Numbered from the stretch's first letter, positions 37,014-51,312 are shown. The stretch is DNA of 64,000 bases from Tragulus kanchil (GCA_022376925.1 JAIOJX010000028.1:75171001-75235000), one strand, 5' to 3'. Notes: a model not told the origin generated them from the letters alone. A program made the numbers and translations.

Positions 37014-37351
37014 GTTGTTGTTCAGTTGTGACCGGCTCTTTGTGACCTCGTGGACTGGCTTCCTTGTCTGTCACTGTCTCCCAGTGTTTGCTCATGCTTG
37101 TGTCCATTGAGTCGGTGATGCCATCCAACCTGTCATCCTCTGTCACCCCCTTCTCCTACTTCCCCCAATCTTTCTCAGCATCATGGTCTTTTCTAATAAA
37201 TGAGCTCTTTACATTAGGTGGCCAAAGTATTGGAGCTTCAACTTCAGCATCAGGCCTTCCATCACTTCAGCATCAGTGAGCAGAGTTGATTTTCTTTAAA
37301 ATTGACTGGTTTGATCTCCTTGAAGTCCAAGGACTCTCAAGAGTCCCAAGA
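37014..37351 (-). mobile_element. BovB (RTE) LINE 3' fragment
   Basis: Antisense BovB sequence: gttcagttgtgaccggctct, attgagtcggtgatgccatc, aggtggccaaagtattggag, gtccaaggactctcaagagt. A TSD of about 13 bp (ttccttccttttt / gtccttccttttt) flanks it. This is diagnostic of a ruminant genome. Confidence 0.88.
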
Positions 37352-37936
37352 GTCCTTCCTTTTTAAGGCTGATTATCATTTTGTTGTCAGTATATACCAT
37401 ATTTTACTCATCTATCCATACATCAATGAGTATTTGGGTTGTTTCCACCTTTTGGCTGTGTGAGTAATATTTCTATGAATGTGGATGTGTGAATACCTAT
37501 TTGGGTCCTTGCTTTCAGTTCTTTGGGGTATATACCCTGAAGTTGAATTGATAGGTTATATGATAGCTCTATGTTTAACTTTTTAAAGAGCTGCCAAACC
37601 TTTCCACAGTTGAATGCATCATTTTGCATCATTTCTACTAGCAATGTACAAAAGTTCTAATTTCTTCATATTCTTGTCCTCCTCTACCCTCTTACCCCCT
37701 CCCTCGGCCTTTTTTGGATACTAGCCATTCTAATGGATATATTATATAGCATCTTGTTGTGGTTTATGTACAAGTTTTTGTATGGTGTATATTCTGTATT
37801 CTCTTTGGTATATGCATGCCTAGGAGTAGAATTGCTGGGGCATATTATAACTTTGCATTTAACATTTTGAGAATCTGTCAGACAAATTTCAAAAATAACT
37901 GTACCATTTTACATTCCTACCTGCAATATATGATCG

Positions 37937-38203
37937 TTTTTGTTTTTTATTTTTGACTGTGCTTGATCTTCATTGCTGTGCTCTGGTTTTCCTCTGGTTG
38001 TGGTGTGTGGGATTCTCATTGTGGTGGCTTCTCTTGCTGCAGAGCACAGAAGTAGGTTGCACAGGCTCAGTAGTTGAGGCTTCCAGGTTCTAGAGCACAG
38101 GCTTAGTTGCTCCGTGGGTGTGGGATCTTCCCAGACTAGGGATTGAACCTGTGTCACCTGTATTGGGAGATGGATTCTTAACCACAGGACCACCAAGGAA
38201 GTT
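37937..38203 (-). mobile_element. CHR-type SINE, antisense
   Basis: Body ttctagagcacaggcttagt and head gggattgaacctgtgtcacc, ggaccaccaaggaagttcc. Confidence 0.82.
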
Positions 38204-38684
38204 CCTCACTGTGGTTTTGATTTGAGCTTCCCTAATGGCTAATGATATGTGTCTTTCATGTACTTATTGGCTAATTATATACCTTCTTCTTTTTTTTGAG
38301 AAAGGATAGTCGTCAGATGTCTTTGGAAGGCCCGATTGAAGTATAAATTTGATCATTCAGAGGAGCATAGGGAGAATTGGCCCCTTGGAGTTTAGAGAAG
38401 GAGGAGGAATGATAGGGGGGTAAGAGGAGGAGTTGAGTGGAAGAGGAGGGAGAAGTGACATGTGGTCAGGAATACTTTCAAAAAGCTTTGCTGGGAAAAG
38501 AACAGCCAGTGAGTCTATGATAGAGGCACAAAGCTGTCAGTTTGTTTCCCCATGCACTCCTTACTGAGCAGAGTATAGGAACAAAGAAGGCAGAACTGAG
38601 TAGATGAACCCAGGGTTAGGAGTTTGTAGCTTTCTGAACGTGTTGGGAAGGTAAAGGAGTGAAGTTCAGGGTATTAAGAATGTG

Positions 38685-39677
38685 ATCCCCCTATTAGGGG
38701 GAAATAAAAATTGGAAGAGATCCTATATCCCAGTGTTCATTGCAGTACTTTCTACATTAGTTAGAACATGGAAGCAACCTAGATGTCCATTGACAGATGA
38801 ATGGATAAAGACGCTGTGGTACATATATACAATGGAACATTTCTCAGCCATAAAAAGAAGTGCAGGGCTTCCCCTGGTGGTCCAGTGGGTAAGGACACCG
38901 CCTTGCAGTGCAAGGGGCGCCGGTTCGATCCTTGGCCTGGGAAGATCCCACGTGCCGCAGAGCAACTGGACCGATGTGTCCAATTACCGAGCTGGAGCTC
39001 TGGCGCGCGTGCTCCCAGAGCCGGTGCTTTGCAATGACAGACGCCACCGCGATGGGAGGCCCACAGGAGCCAAAGAACAAAGACGGATGAAAACAGAGAA
39101 ATGAAAGACCAATAGAAGTGGCCCGCCCACCTCCTCCCTCCCCACCCCACCCCCCAAAAAGATAAATAAATAAAATTAAAAAAAAAAAAAAAGAAGTGCA
39201 AAAGAACCAGTCCTAATGAGGTGGATGAATCTAGAACCTATTATACAAAGTGAAGTAAGTTAAAATGAGAAGGATAAGTACAGTACACTAACACATATAT
39301 ATTTGGAATCTAGTAAGATGATACTGATAAATACACTCACAGAGCAGTGATGGAAAAACAGACATAGAGAACAGGCTTACGGATATTGTGGGGAAGTAAG
39401 AGTGTGTAACAAGTGTGGAAAGAGTTTAACATGGAAACCTATACTATCATATGTAAAAGAGATAGCTATTGTCAATGCACTGTGGGACTAAGGGATCTTA
39501 CATGGAGGCTATGCAATGGCCTGGAGGGGTGGGGTTGGGGGGGACTGGGAGGGGGCACAGGAGGGAGGGGTCAGAGATATACATATGACTAGTCTGGGAT
39601 TATACACATCTGTAAACAACAAAACTATGTAAAAGCCAAAAGCCAAATAAAAATAATTAAGTAATAATAATAAAGAA
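38685..39677 (+). mobile_element. 5'-truncated L1 (ORF2 C-terminus plus 3' UTR)
   Basis: A degraded ORF2 end is readable (VRTWKQPRCPLTDEWIKTLW), followed by the 3' UTR and terminal aaaactatgtaaaag plus an A-rich tail. A 9-bp TSD (aagaatgtg) lies at 38676-38684 and 39678-39686. A young SINE is nested at 38865-39187, so this L1 is the older insertion. It has no function of its own. Confidence 0.85.
38865..39187 (+). mobile_element. Young CHR-like SINE nested in L1
   Basis: Perfect 13-bp TSD aaaaagaagtgca at 38852-38864 and 39188-39200. Full head, body, C-rich block and A-rich tail. Confidence 0.92.
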
Positions 39678-39771
39678 AAGAATGTGCTTTGAAGCCTTAG
39701 ACCATGGAATTAATACTGAGGAAGCCACCTGGAAATTCTTCTAACAAGTCTGTGCCATCTTTCACCCTGTG

Positions 39772-40398
39772 ATTTTTTTTGTTTTTGTATCTAGAGGACT
39801 TATGTATGTATGTATTTTATTTTATTTTATTTATTTATTTTTAAAATCTTTATTTTAAAGGCTTTACAGAGTTTTGTTGTTCACAGACCTGTATGTTCCC
39901 AGATCAGTCATATGCATATCCCTGGTCCCCACTCCCCCAGTTCTCCCCATCCCACCCCTCCAGACCATCCCCCCAAGCCATTGTGAGCACTCCTATTTCC
40001 TTAGCACAATGGCAATAGCTATCTTTTCCACAACATGAGAGTATAGGTTTCCATGTTACTCCCTCCATGCCTTCGCCTCCCTATTTCTTCCCCACAATGT
40101 CCCTATGTCTATGCTCTGTCTTTTTTCCATGAGTTCACTGCGTGTGTTATCAAGACCAACCTACTAGATTCCATATATATGTGTTAGTATACTGTACTTG
40201 TTTTTCTCTTTTTGACTTACTTCACTTTTTATGATAGGTTCTAGAGCCAGCCACCTCATTAGAACTGAGTCTTCTGCATTTGTTTCACAGCTGAGTAGTA
40301 TTCCATTGTATATATGTACCACAGCTTCTTTATCCACTCATTCGTCGATGGACATCTAGGTTGCTTCCATGTCCTGGCTATAGTATATAGAGCTGCAA
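39772..40398 (-). mobile_element. 5'-truncated L1, antisense (part repeated at 41135-41527)
   Basis: Antisense 3' end (ctttacagagttttgttgtt) through ORF2-end sequence (ccacagcttctttatccact). A 10-bp TSD (tcaccctgtg) lies at 39762-39771 and 40399-40408. Duplication 12 begins inside it. Confidence 0.85.
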
Positions 40399-40624
40399 TC
40401 ACCCTGTGTTTTTAATGCCTTGCACAGGAAGCATAGGGAGGACACCCCTTCTCCAAAATTAATTTTCTTCGTGCTCAAAAACAGAATAGTTTTATATCTG
40501 TTAACTTCCTTCCAAATGTATCCTATACTATTTGCCTTGCCCTAAGACCAAAGCTACTTGGGTTACAATGCTTAGATTAGGTGATTTTGCCATAGAACAT
40601 CAGGTAAGTTTTGTTAGATTTTTT

Positions 40625-40922
40625 CTTTTTAAAGATTTATTTATTTATTTATTTTGGGTGGGGGTGGGGTTGGGGAGGGAGCGGAGCGGGCGGGCCACTT
40701 CTGTTGGTCTTTCATTTCTGTATTTTCATCCATCTTTGTTCTTCGGCTCCTGTGGGCCTCCCATCGCGGTGGTGTCTGTTGTTGCAGAGTGCTGGCTCGG
40801 TGATTGGACACATGGGTCCAGCCGCTCCGCGGCACATGGTATCTTCCCAGGCCAGGGATCGAACCGGCGCCCCTTGCACTGCAAGGCGGTGTCCTTACCC
40901 ACTGCGCCACCAGGGGAAGCCC
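40625..40922 (-). mobile_element. Young CHR-like SINE, antisense (repeated at 41754-42051)
   Basis: G-rich block at about 40656-40694, then body and head. TSD tgttagattttt on both sides. A short internal part of the body is missing around 40789 compared with other copies. Confidence 0.9.
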
Positions 40923-40993
40923 TGTTAGATTTTTTAATTTAAGTTTTGAAAGTATGTCATTGGTAGATCACTGACAGTAGGTAACCTAATTTT

Positions 40994-41116
40994 GGCAAGA
41001 ATGCTGGAGTGAGTTGCCATGCATGAACTCCAGGGGATCTTCCAAACCCAGGAATCAAGCCAGTATTTCTTGTCTCCTGCATTGGCGGGTGGGTTCTTTA
41101 CCACTAGCGCCACCTG
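40994..41116 (-). mobile_element. Bov-tA fragment (repeated at 42123-42245)
   Basis: ggcaagaatgctggagtgag through ccactagcgccacctgggaa. Adjacent to the end of the duplication 12 unit. Confidence 0.8.
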
Positions 41117-42256
41117 GGAAGCTCTAGCTGAGTTACAATGGCAATAGCTATCTTTTCCACAACATGAGAGTATAGGTTTCCATGTTACTCCCTCCATGCC
41201 TTCGCCTCCCTATTTCTTCCCCACAATGTCCCTATGTCTATGCTCTGTCTTTTTTCCATGAGTTCACTGCGTGTGTTATCAAGACCAACCTACTAGATTC
41301 CATATATATGTGTTAGTATACTGTACTTGTTTTTCTCTTTTTGACTTACTTCACTTTTTATGATAGGTTCTAGAGCCAGCCACCTCATTAGAACTGAGTC
41401 TTCTGCATTTGTTTCACAGCTGAGTAGTATTCCATTGTATATATGTACCACAGCTTCTTTATCCACTCATTCGTCGATGGACATCTAGGTTGCTTCCATG
41501 TCCTGGCTATAGTATATAGAGCTGCAATCACCCTGTGTTTTTAATGCCTTGCACAGGAAGCATAGGGAGGACACCCCTTCTCCAAAATTAATTTTCTTCG
41601 TGCTCAAAAACAGAATAGTTTTATATCTGTTAACTTCCTTCCAAATGTATCCTATACTATTTGCCTTGCCCTAAGACCAAAGCTACTTGGGTTACAATGC
41701 TTAGATTAGGTGATTTTGCCATAGAACATCAGGTAAGTTTTGTTAGATTTTTTCTTTTTAAAGATTTATTTATTTATTTATTTTGGGTGGGGGTGGGGTT
41801 GGGGAGGGAGCGGAGCGGGCGGGCCACTTCTGTTGGTCTTTCATTTCTGTATTTTCATCCATCTTTGTTCTTCGGCTCCTGTGGGCCTCCCATCGCGGTG
41901 GTGTCTGTTGTTGCAGAGTGCTGGCTCGGTGATTGGACACATGGGTCCAGCCGCTCCGCGGCACATGGTATCTTCCCAGGCCAGGGATCGAACCGGCGCC
42001 CCTTGCACTGCAAGGCGGTGTCCTTACCCACTGCGCCACCAGGGGAAGCCCTGTTAGATTTTTTAATTTAAGTTTTGAAAGTATGTCATTGGTAGATCAC
42101 TGACAGTAGGTAACCTAATTTTGGCAAGAATGCTGGAGTGAGTTGCCATGCATGAACTCCAGGGGATCTTCCAAACCCAGGAATCAAGCCAGTATTTCTT
42201 GTCTCCTGCATTGGCGGGTGGGTTCTTTACCACTAGCGCCACCTGGGAAGCTCTAG

Positions 42257-43173
42257 ACATTTAAACAAATGTTACAGTTTCTAGGTTACAGGGGCAGAAA
42301 GAGATGCATTTCTGCTTCTTTCCAATCCCAAATCCAAATCTTTGGATTTGTTGTGTCTTAGACCTTCTGAACAGAGAAGACAATTACTTATTTTTCATAT
42401 TTACTAGGATAATTAGGCAAAGCCTGTACTTCTCTATTTTTAATGCCTGTCTGAATGTCTAGTATATTGCTATCAACTTTTATCTTGTAAGTATAGTGAG
42501 AAGCCTTCATAATCATAGAACATTAAAAGAAACGGCACAAAGCAGAAGACAGAAAGCACAAACCACCCAGTCATACTCCTCCAGACATGCAGTTTTCTTT
42601 TGAATGTTAGGTTTTGCTTGTTCAGAAACAAAAAGAAAATTGCTTGTGGGACGGAAAATTCTGAGAGCTAAATGCCACAGAGTTCCTATCTATTGATAGG
42701 AGATTAACTCTTATGTGAATTATTTAACTTCACTATTTTCAGTTCTTTTACTACATTTATCAGCACATCTGCATTGTTGAAGGTCTGATAACTGAAGCTT
42801 TGAACACCTTGTTCAAAAGATAACATTATTTTTAATTATTTAGTTTGTGAGCAGTGCTTTTGACTACTTAGGGTAGAGCATTTTCTGGTTTCTTGCTTAT
42901 GGTTATGCTCCTGGAAACCTCATTTATGGTCCCCTTGGGGCAGCATCAAAGAATCCAATAGCAGCTATCTCAACAGAGACGTGCTTTTACATTATTACTA
43001 TTATCATGTATATTGAGGATTGGACATTTTGCTCCAAAGTACTGACTTTGTTGTCTGGAATAGTAAAGAATTTGACAAAGCTGAAAAAGAAACCAAGGAT
43101 TTTGCACTAAAAAATGAAAAAAAATTAGTTTTTCATTAATTTGATAAAATGAATTGTATCTCATTAAATGGTA
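42257..43173. other. Unique intron 1 sequence
   Basis: AT-rich intronic DNA; no exon or repeat recognised. Confidence 0.45.
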
Positions 43174-45332
43174 TTTTTCAGTTCACTTGCACATTTAGTC
43201 ATTAAAATTATTGTATTCATCAAAGATTCCATTAAATTTTCTCTGTTTAATGATTACAAATAATCCTTCAAATACTGACAGTTTGTCTTATACACTTTAG
43301 CCAAACAGAATAGATAAAGTCCAGTCTTTATTATTTATAGACCTTAATTAACTATGTGTCAACAGTAGCCTTGAATTCTCTTTCACTTTTTGGTTGAACG
43401 CTTTGGTGACCATGTAGCAAAAGAACGAAATGTTTTTCTTTTGTGGTTACTAGTTAGATTCTTAAACGCATGAATTTGTAGTAACTTTGTTAAAATCTTT
43501 CATATTTGATCCCTGCTTTTCTGTCCAATATGATCCCTAGTGATTACATTTTCATTTAATTCCTTTCCGTAAGGGGACAACACTTTAGGAAATTTATACA
43601 TTACACTAATATTTTTGAAATCCTTTGAAAAGAGATTTACGTGATCTTATTGAGAGAATGTGTAATGGGTAGAATTGCTTTTCCTGAAAAACCACAAGTA
43701 TGAACAGAATCCTATTTTCCTGATCCTAGTGGGATGCTCTGCCTTTTGCCCTGCTCCAAAGAATCTTGGAAATTGTCTGGCTCAGCTAGGGATTTTTATT
43801 TGTATGGAGTTCTTACATATTGTATACTAAAATTATAAACAATGACTGGAACCTTAGCTTTTGAGAATTCTGAAGAAATCAGCTATTTTAAGTAGTTATT
43901 TCCCAGCTAAAAAATAATCCATGCCTTTGTGAAAACTTTTTAAATTAGTATTTTTAACTGAATACAAATTTTAACCATATACATGTGAAAATAAAATTAA
44001 TTTCATACTTTTCTTCTTAAACATAGTAGACAAAACGTAACTGCTGAATGATTTATTTGATAATGTAGTTGATGGTGTAGTGTTATTTTGCTCCAAAATA
44101 TATATGAACACTGTGATGCTACTAGAGTATTTTTTGTTCCTCTAATTTATTGAATATTTGCTGTAAGCCAGGCACCATCTAGGCATGATATCTGTATGAT
44201 TTTGAACTAGTATTCCCATACCTTGAATTCTTGGCCTATACTTGAATTCTTTGGCCTACACTTGTTATTTTCAGTTCACTTGCACATTTAGTCATTAAAA
44301 TTATTGTATTCATCAAAGATTCCATTAAATTTTCTCTGTTTAATGATTACAAATAATCCTTCAAATACTGACAGTTTGTCTTATACACTTTAGCCAAACA
44401 GAATAGATAAAGTCCAGTCTTTATTATTTATAGACCTTAATTAACTATGTGTCAACAGTAGCCTTGAATTCTCTTTCACTTTTTGGTTGAACGCTTTGGT
44501 GACCATGTAGCAAAAGAACGAAATGTTTTTCTTTTGTGGTTACTAGTTAGATTCTTAAACGCATGAATTTGTAGTAACTTTGTTAAAATCTTTCATATTT
44601 GATCCCTGCTTTTCTGTCCAATATGATCCCTAGTGATTACATTTTCATTTAATTCCTTTCCGTAAGGGGACAACACTTTAGGAAATTTATACATTACACT
44701 AATATTTTTGAAATCCTTTGAAAAGAGATTTACGTGATCTTATTGAGAGAATGTGTAATGGGTAGAATTGCTTTTCCTGAAAAACCACAAGTATGAACAG
44801 AATCCTATTTTCCTGATCCTAGTGGGATGCTCTGCCTTTTGCCCTGCTCCAAAGAATCTTGGAAATTGTCTGGCTCAGCTAGGGATTTTTATTTGTATGG
44901 AGTTCTTACATATTGTATACTAAAATTATAAACAATGACTGGAACCTTAGCTTTTGAGAATTCTGAAGAAATCAGCTATTTTAAGTAGTTATTTCCCAGC
45001 TAAAAAATAATCCATGCCTTTGTGAAAACTTTTTAAATTAGTATTTTTAACTGAATACAAATTTTAACCATATACATGTGAAAATAAAATTAATTTCATA
45101 CTTTTCTTCTTAAACATAGTAGACAAAACGTAACTGCTGAATGATTTATTTGATAATGTAGTTGATGGTGTAGTGTTATTTTGCTCCAAAATATATATGA
45201 ACACTGTGATGCTACTAGAGTATTTTTTGTTCCTCTAATTTATTGAATATTTGCTGTAAGCCAGGCACCATCTAGGCATGATATCTGTATGATTTTGAAC
45301 TAGTATTCCCATACCTTGAATTCTTGGCCTAA
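43174..45332 (+). repeat. Direct tandem duplication 13 (about 1,093 bp unit), intron 1
   Basis: Unit A is 43174 to about 44243. Then 44244-44266 is a garbled second version of cttgaattcttggcct, and unit B runs from about 44267 to 45332. It contains unique AT-rich intronic DNA, and its tail overlaps duplication 14. Confidence 0.92.
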
Positions 45333-45335
45333 TTT

Positions 45336-45620
45336 TATGGTTTCTCCTTTCTGCCACTATCTGGCATAATGGTTAAGAGCATAGATTCTGAAACTACACT
45401 GCTGAAATTTGAATCTTGGCTCTTCTATTACTCAATGTATGACAGTAAGCTGCACAACTTCCCTTTACGTCAGTTTTTGCATCTGTAAGCTGGGATCAGT
45501 GGTATAATCTACTTCATTAGGGCTATTGCAGGAATTAAAAAAATAAATGTGAAATGTTTAGAACAGTGCCTGGCACAAGGTTAGTTCTACAGAAAGTGTT
45601 AGTCATCACTGCTATGAATA
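45336..45620 (+). mobile_element. MIR SINE (repeated at about 46429-46713)
   Basis: Order of MIR core features: ggcataatggttaagagcat, tgaatcttggctcttctatt, gggctattgcaggaattaaa, acagtgcctggcacaaggtt. An ancient mammalian repeat; the second copy is due to duplication 14. Confidence 0.85.
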
Positions 45621-45772
45621 TCACAGTTACTATGACATCTAAATACTGTTTGTCCTGTTTGCTGTTTTAAAATTTCTTTAATCCTAGAAAACAGGTAACT
45701 AAGCTTGCGAGAACTAAGTGTAAAATAAGAGTAAATTGACTATATGAAACCTGAGATTGCCTTTCAAGAAAG

Positions 45773-45812
45773 CAAAATGTGAAAAAAAAAAAAAGAAAGA
45801 AAACAAAATGTG
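45773..45812 (+). mobile_element. Poly(A)/GAAA micro-insertion with 9-bp TSD
   Basis: caaaatgtg occurs at 45773-45781 and 45804-45812, enclosing 22 nt of A with GAAA units. The copy in the second duplication unit (about 46862-46898) is 4 bp shorter. Confidence 0.55.
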
Positions 45813-45865
45813 GTATATGCTTTGGCATTGCATTTTGGCTGCTGAGAACCGTTTTCCTCTCAGTG

Positions 45866-46243
<378 letters not shown>

Positions 46244-46993
46244 TAAAACAAATAAAATGTAATCACTTAAGAATAATCCTTTAGAATTTTTATTTTTAGC
46301 TGTCTTAGTTACAAAGGACTTTATAATCGCACTAACATGCTACATTTAGTAAGCCAGGCACCATCTAGGCATGATATCTGTATGATTTTGAACTAGTATT
46401 CCCATACCTTGAATTCTTGGCCTAATTTTATGGTTTCTCCTTTCTGCCACTATCTGGCATAATGGTTAAGAGCATAGATTCTGAAACTACACTGCTGAAA
46501 TTTGAATCTTGGCTCTTCTATTACTCAATGTATGACAGTAAGCTGCACAACTTCCCTTTACGTCAGTTTTTGCATCTGTAAGCTGGGATCAGTGGTATAA
46601 TCTACTTCATTAGGGCTATTGCAGGAATTAAAAAAATAAATGTGAAATGTTTAGAACAGTGCCTGGCACAAGGTTAGTTCTACAGAAAGTGTTAGTCATC
46701 ACTGCTATGAATATCACAGTTACTATGACATCTAAATACTGTTTGTCCTGTTTGCTGTTTTAAAATTTCTTTAATCCTAGAAAACAGGTAACTAAGCTTG
46801 CGAGAACTAAGTGTAAAATAAGAGTAAATTGACTATATGAAACCTGAGATTGCCTTTCAAGAAAGCAAAATGTGAAAAAAAAAAAAAGAAAACAAAATGT
46901 GGTATATGCTTTGGCATTGCATTTTGGCTGCTGAGAACCGTTTTCCTCTCAGTGTGCGTTTAGTTGAGTCTCACTCTTTTCGACCCCATGTAG

Positions 46994-47332
<339 letters not shown>

Positions 47333-47929
47333 TAAAACAAATAAAATGTAATCACTTAAGAATAATCCTTTAGAATTTTTATTTTTAGCTGTCTTAGTTA
47401 CAAAGGACTTTATAATCGCACTAACATGCTACATTTAGAAAGTATCAAATAGAGCAGCTTGCTTAGAGATGTGTTTCTGTAGTATTTGGTGTATTTAGTA
47501 CTTTAGGTTTTGAAAGGCGATGCTTTCTTTTGTAACCATTAGAAATTATGTTTATGAAGATTATGTAAAATAGGATATATATAATTGCTGCTAAGGATGG
47601 TCTTAGTTATGTTTTAAGGGAAAGAAAAGGTAGGAGAGGAAATAGGTCTCTTGAGTGTTAGAATTACAGGAGATTTTCTCTTGCTTTATTTTCTGCTCCA
47701 GCTATTCTCTAGTACATGTGTATTATCATTTTTTAATTTTAAATTAAGATTTTGTTATGATTTAAAAAGTAGTTCCTTTTGTTAAAACGTGCAAGCAAAG
47801 GATAAAAAAATCATCCATTATTTACCACTTACAGGTAAAACACATAGTAATGTCTTGATGTCACATCTTCTTTTTCCCCCTGTGCACATATACATATGAT
47901 GTGACAGAAATGGAATTACACCTGTGCTT

Positions 47930-48160
47930 AGTATTTTAAATGTTTTGTTATAGAAATTTAAAACTCATGCAAAAACAGAGAGACTTGTTTAGTGAACTGC
48001 CACGTACAGATCCCTGAGTTTTAACGGCTATCAACATTTGGCCAGTCTTGTTTGATTAATATTCTATCTTTTTCTCCCCACCTCACCCACTGGATTATTT
48101 AAAGCAAATCCTTGGCAGCACACTAAAATATTTTAGTGTGAAAATCTAAAAGATAAAGAC
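47930..48160. repeat. Old LINE-like fragment
   Basis: ggctatcaacatttggccag and ctggattatttaaagcaaat are phrases typical of old L1 3' regions. Family not resolved. Confidence 0.35.
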
Positions 48161-48184
48161 TTTTAAAATAGCCGTAACACTATT

Positions 48185-48400
48185 AAATTGAAAAGAATCA
48201 TAATTCCTTCATGTGTCCTCACATGGCTGAAGGGACAAGGGTGCTGACCAGGGTCGTTTTTTATAAGGAGGCTAGTCCCATTCATGGAGTGCTCCACCCT
48301 CATGACCTAATCACTTCTCACAAGCTCCACCTGTAAATACCAGAACATCTGGCTTTAACATAAGTGAATCTGAGGGATGGGACACAAAAATTCATTCTCT
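48185..48400. repeat. Old LTR-type fragment (MaLR-like)
   Basis: caccctcatgacctaatcac and a following gggacacaaaaattcattct resemble fragments found in old MaLR-type LTR repeats. Diverged, no ends seen. The duplication 15 unit begins at its right edge. Confidence 0.3.
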
Positions 48401-48604
48401 AGCATTAATGATGCTTGCCTGAGTTAAACTTTCATGTGTAAAATATTGTGTAAATGTTTTGTGTAATTCATTTTATTCACTGGTTTCATATAAAGTAGCA
48501 AAATTTGATATAGATTATTACTTTGTAATTTTTGAAGTGTACATTATTATCCCTAAATTCAGGCCTCTATTATTACAACATATTTTTTCAGGAGTGAGAA
48601 ATAA

Positions 48605-48802
<198 letters not shown>

Positions 48803-48989
48803 TAGATGGAGGAGTCACTCTTTAGTAAAATGAACTTGTTATAATGAGAGATTTGTTGAGTTTGGAATATATTGAAAGGGTATGCCCTTTCAATGTATTT
48901 TGAAATTCTTATGAAATAATGTGGACTATATTGAAAGAGCCCTTTCAATATATTTCTTGTGAAATTCTTATGAAGTAATGTCTAACATT

Positions 48990-49145
48990 TAAGAAAGAGA
49001 GTCTAAATTTTCGTGTTTTAAAATTGTTTTTTGTATTTTTGAAGATCTGTTTTTTGTATTTTTGAATTGATTTTTGTATTTTTAAGAAAGAGAGTCTAAA
49101 TTTTCATGTTTTAAAATTTTTTTTTTGTATTTTTGAAGATCCATG
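48990..49145 (+). repeat. Local imperfect tandem repeat (repeated at about 50102-50257)
   Basis: The phrase agaaagagagtctaaatttt recurs about 90 bp apart with interspersed tttttgtatttttgaa units. A palindrome-like gaaagggtatgccctttc lies just upstream near 48874-48891. No coding content. Confidence 0.65.
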
Positions 49146-49372
49146 ACTGTATACTGCCCTGAGATTAAAAGGGCCGTTCCAAAAGTTTATCTGTAAGTCA
49201 TAAGTCATGATCTGCTATAGAAAAGTATTATAAATCATGGGTGAATAGGTTTCAAATTATCTCACATAGTCTTTTAAACATTCAGTTATTTTGGTTTGTA
49301 TTTCTCTTTTTTAATTCATATATAGTCCAATGGTATCTTTTTATTTCTTATCATATTTTATTTTATTTTTTT

Positions 49373-49506
49373 TTAAAGATTTATTTATTTATTTATTTAT
49401 TTTGGGCGGGGGTCGGGTTGGGGAGGGAGGGGAGCGGGCGGGCCACTTCCACTGGTCTTTCATTTCTCTGTTTTCATCCGTCTTTGTTTTTTGGCTCCTT
49501 TCGGGC
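49373..49506 (-). mobile_element. Young SINE cut by a duplication junction
   Basis: Only the 3' part (G-rich block and gttttcatccgtctttg) is present before sequence jumps at 49506/49507 to intronic DNA. The intact version is at 50485-50824. Confidence 0.85.
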
Positions 49507-49716
49507 TTCTCTAGCATTAATGATGCTTGCCTGAGTTAAACTTTCATGTGTAAAATATTGTGTAAATGTTTTGTGTAATTCATTTTATTCACTGGTTTCA
49601 TATAAAGTAGCAAAATTTGATATAGATTATTACTTTGTAATTTTTGAAGTGTACATTATTATCCCTAAATTCAGGCCTCTATTATTACAACATATTTTTT
49701 CAGGAGTGAGAAATAA

Positions 49717-49914
<198 letters not shown>

Positions 49915-50484
49915 TAGATGGAGGAGTCACTCTTTAGTAAAATGAACTTGTTATAATGAGAGATTTGTTGAGTTTGGAATATATTGAAAGGGTATGCCCT
50001 TTCAATGTATTTTGAAATTCTTATGAAATAATGTGGACTATATTGAAAGAGCCCTTTCAATATATTTCTTGTGAAATTCTTATGAAGTAATGTCTAACAT
50101 TTAAGAAAGAGAGTCTAAATTTTCGTGTTTTAAAATTGTTTTTTGTATTTTTGAAGATCTGTTTTTTGTATTTTTGAATTGATTTTTGTATTTTTAAGAA
50201 AGAGAGTCTAAATTTTCATGTTTTAAAATTTTTTTTTTGTATTTTTGAAGATCCATGACTGTATACTGCCCTGAGATTAAAAGGGCCGTTCCAAAAGTTT
50301 ATCTGTAAGTCATAAGTCATGATCTGCTATAGAAAAGTATTATAAATCATGGGTGAATAGGTTTCAAATTATCTCACATAGTCTTTTAAACATTCAGTTA
50401 TTTTGGTTTGTATTTCTCTTTTTTAATTCATATATAGTCCAATGGTATCTTTTTATTTCTTATCATATTTTATTTTATTTTTTT

Positions 50485-50824
50485 TTAAAGATTTATTTAT
50501 TTATTTATTTATTTTGGGCGGGGGTCGGGTTGGGGAGGGAGGGGAGCAGGCGGGCCACTTCTATTGGTCTTTCATTTCTCTGTTTTCATCCGTCTTTGTT
50601 TTTTTGGCTCCTGTGGGCTTCCCATTGCGGTGGCGTCTGTTGTTGGCGTGTGTTGTCGCAGAGCGGTAGCTCTGGGCGCATGCGCTCCAGAGCTCCGGCT
50701 CGGTGATTGGACACATCAGGCCAGCCTCTCCGCGGCACGTGGGATCTTCCCAGGCCAGGGCTCGAACCGGCGCCCCTTGCACTGCAAGGCGGTGTCCCCA
50801 TCCACTGGACCACCGGGAGAAGCC
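50485..50824 (-). mobile_element. Young CHR-like SINE, antisense
   Basis: G-rich block 50517-50553, body with a small internal expansion (ttgttggcgtgtgttgtcgc), head. A perfect 14-bp TSD (cttatcatatttta) lies at 50459-50472 and 50825-50838. Confidence 0.92.
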
Positions 50825-51115
50825 CTTATCATATTTTAGTTAAATTATCGGCTAAACAGACTTTTATGTGTTAACCTCAACAAAAACATTATCAATAGGC
50901 AAAGAAGAGGGTTATATGGTGGTAGAGAATGAATCACTTTCCCATCTCTTAACAAAGCCATAGTCGCAGCTGCCCATCCTGGGGTAGAGGATAATCCATG
51001 TAATCCGTTATTTGGAGAATGCTTTTTGCTTTTATAGGAATGTGGGTGATGCCTACTTTTCCTGCTTCAGATTGTGCATTGTTTTATACACACACAGACT
51101 CACGCACCCACCCCT

Positions 51116-51312
51116 CTTTCCTGGTGGCTCACAGCCTGCCCACAATGCAGCAAACCCAGGTTTGATCTCTGGGTTGGGATGATCCCCCTGGAGGAGGGCA
51201 TGGCAACCCATTCCAGTATTCTTGCCTGGAGAATCCCATGGACAGAAAAGCCGGGCAGGTACAGTCCCTAGCGCTGCACAAAGTCGGTCACAACTGAATG
51301 ACCAACATTTTT
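51116..51312 (+). mobile_element. Bov-tA SINE in intron 3
   Basis: Head tttcctggtggctcacagcc and gtttgatctctgggttggga; body ccattccagtattcttgcct, gtcggtcacaactgaatgac. Confidence 0.87.

Larger units (their letters stand above)
34690..38290 (-). mobile_element. Old antisense L1 remnant, interrupted
   Basis: Fragments match the usual order of an antisense L1 3' part and ORF2 end, for example ttttggctattttgaataat, ggtaaccactattctacttt, gagctgccaaacctttccac. It is broken by a young SINE, a BovB fragment, a CHR SINE and duplication 11. No coding potential remains. Confidence 0.65.
40006..42256 (+). repeat. Direct tandem duplication 12 (1,129 bp unit), intron 1
   Basis: Unit A is 40006-41134 and unit B 41135-42256. 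A few bases at the unit A end (ctgagtt) fit neither copy. It contains the 5' part of an antisense L1 fragment, a young SINE and a Bov-tA fragment. Confidence 0.93.
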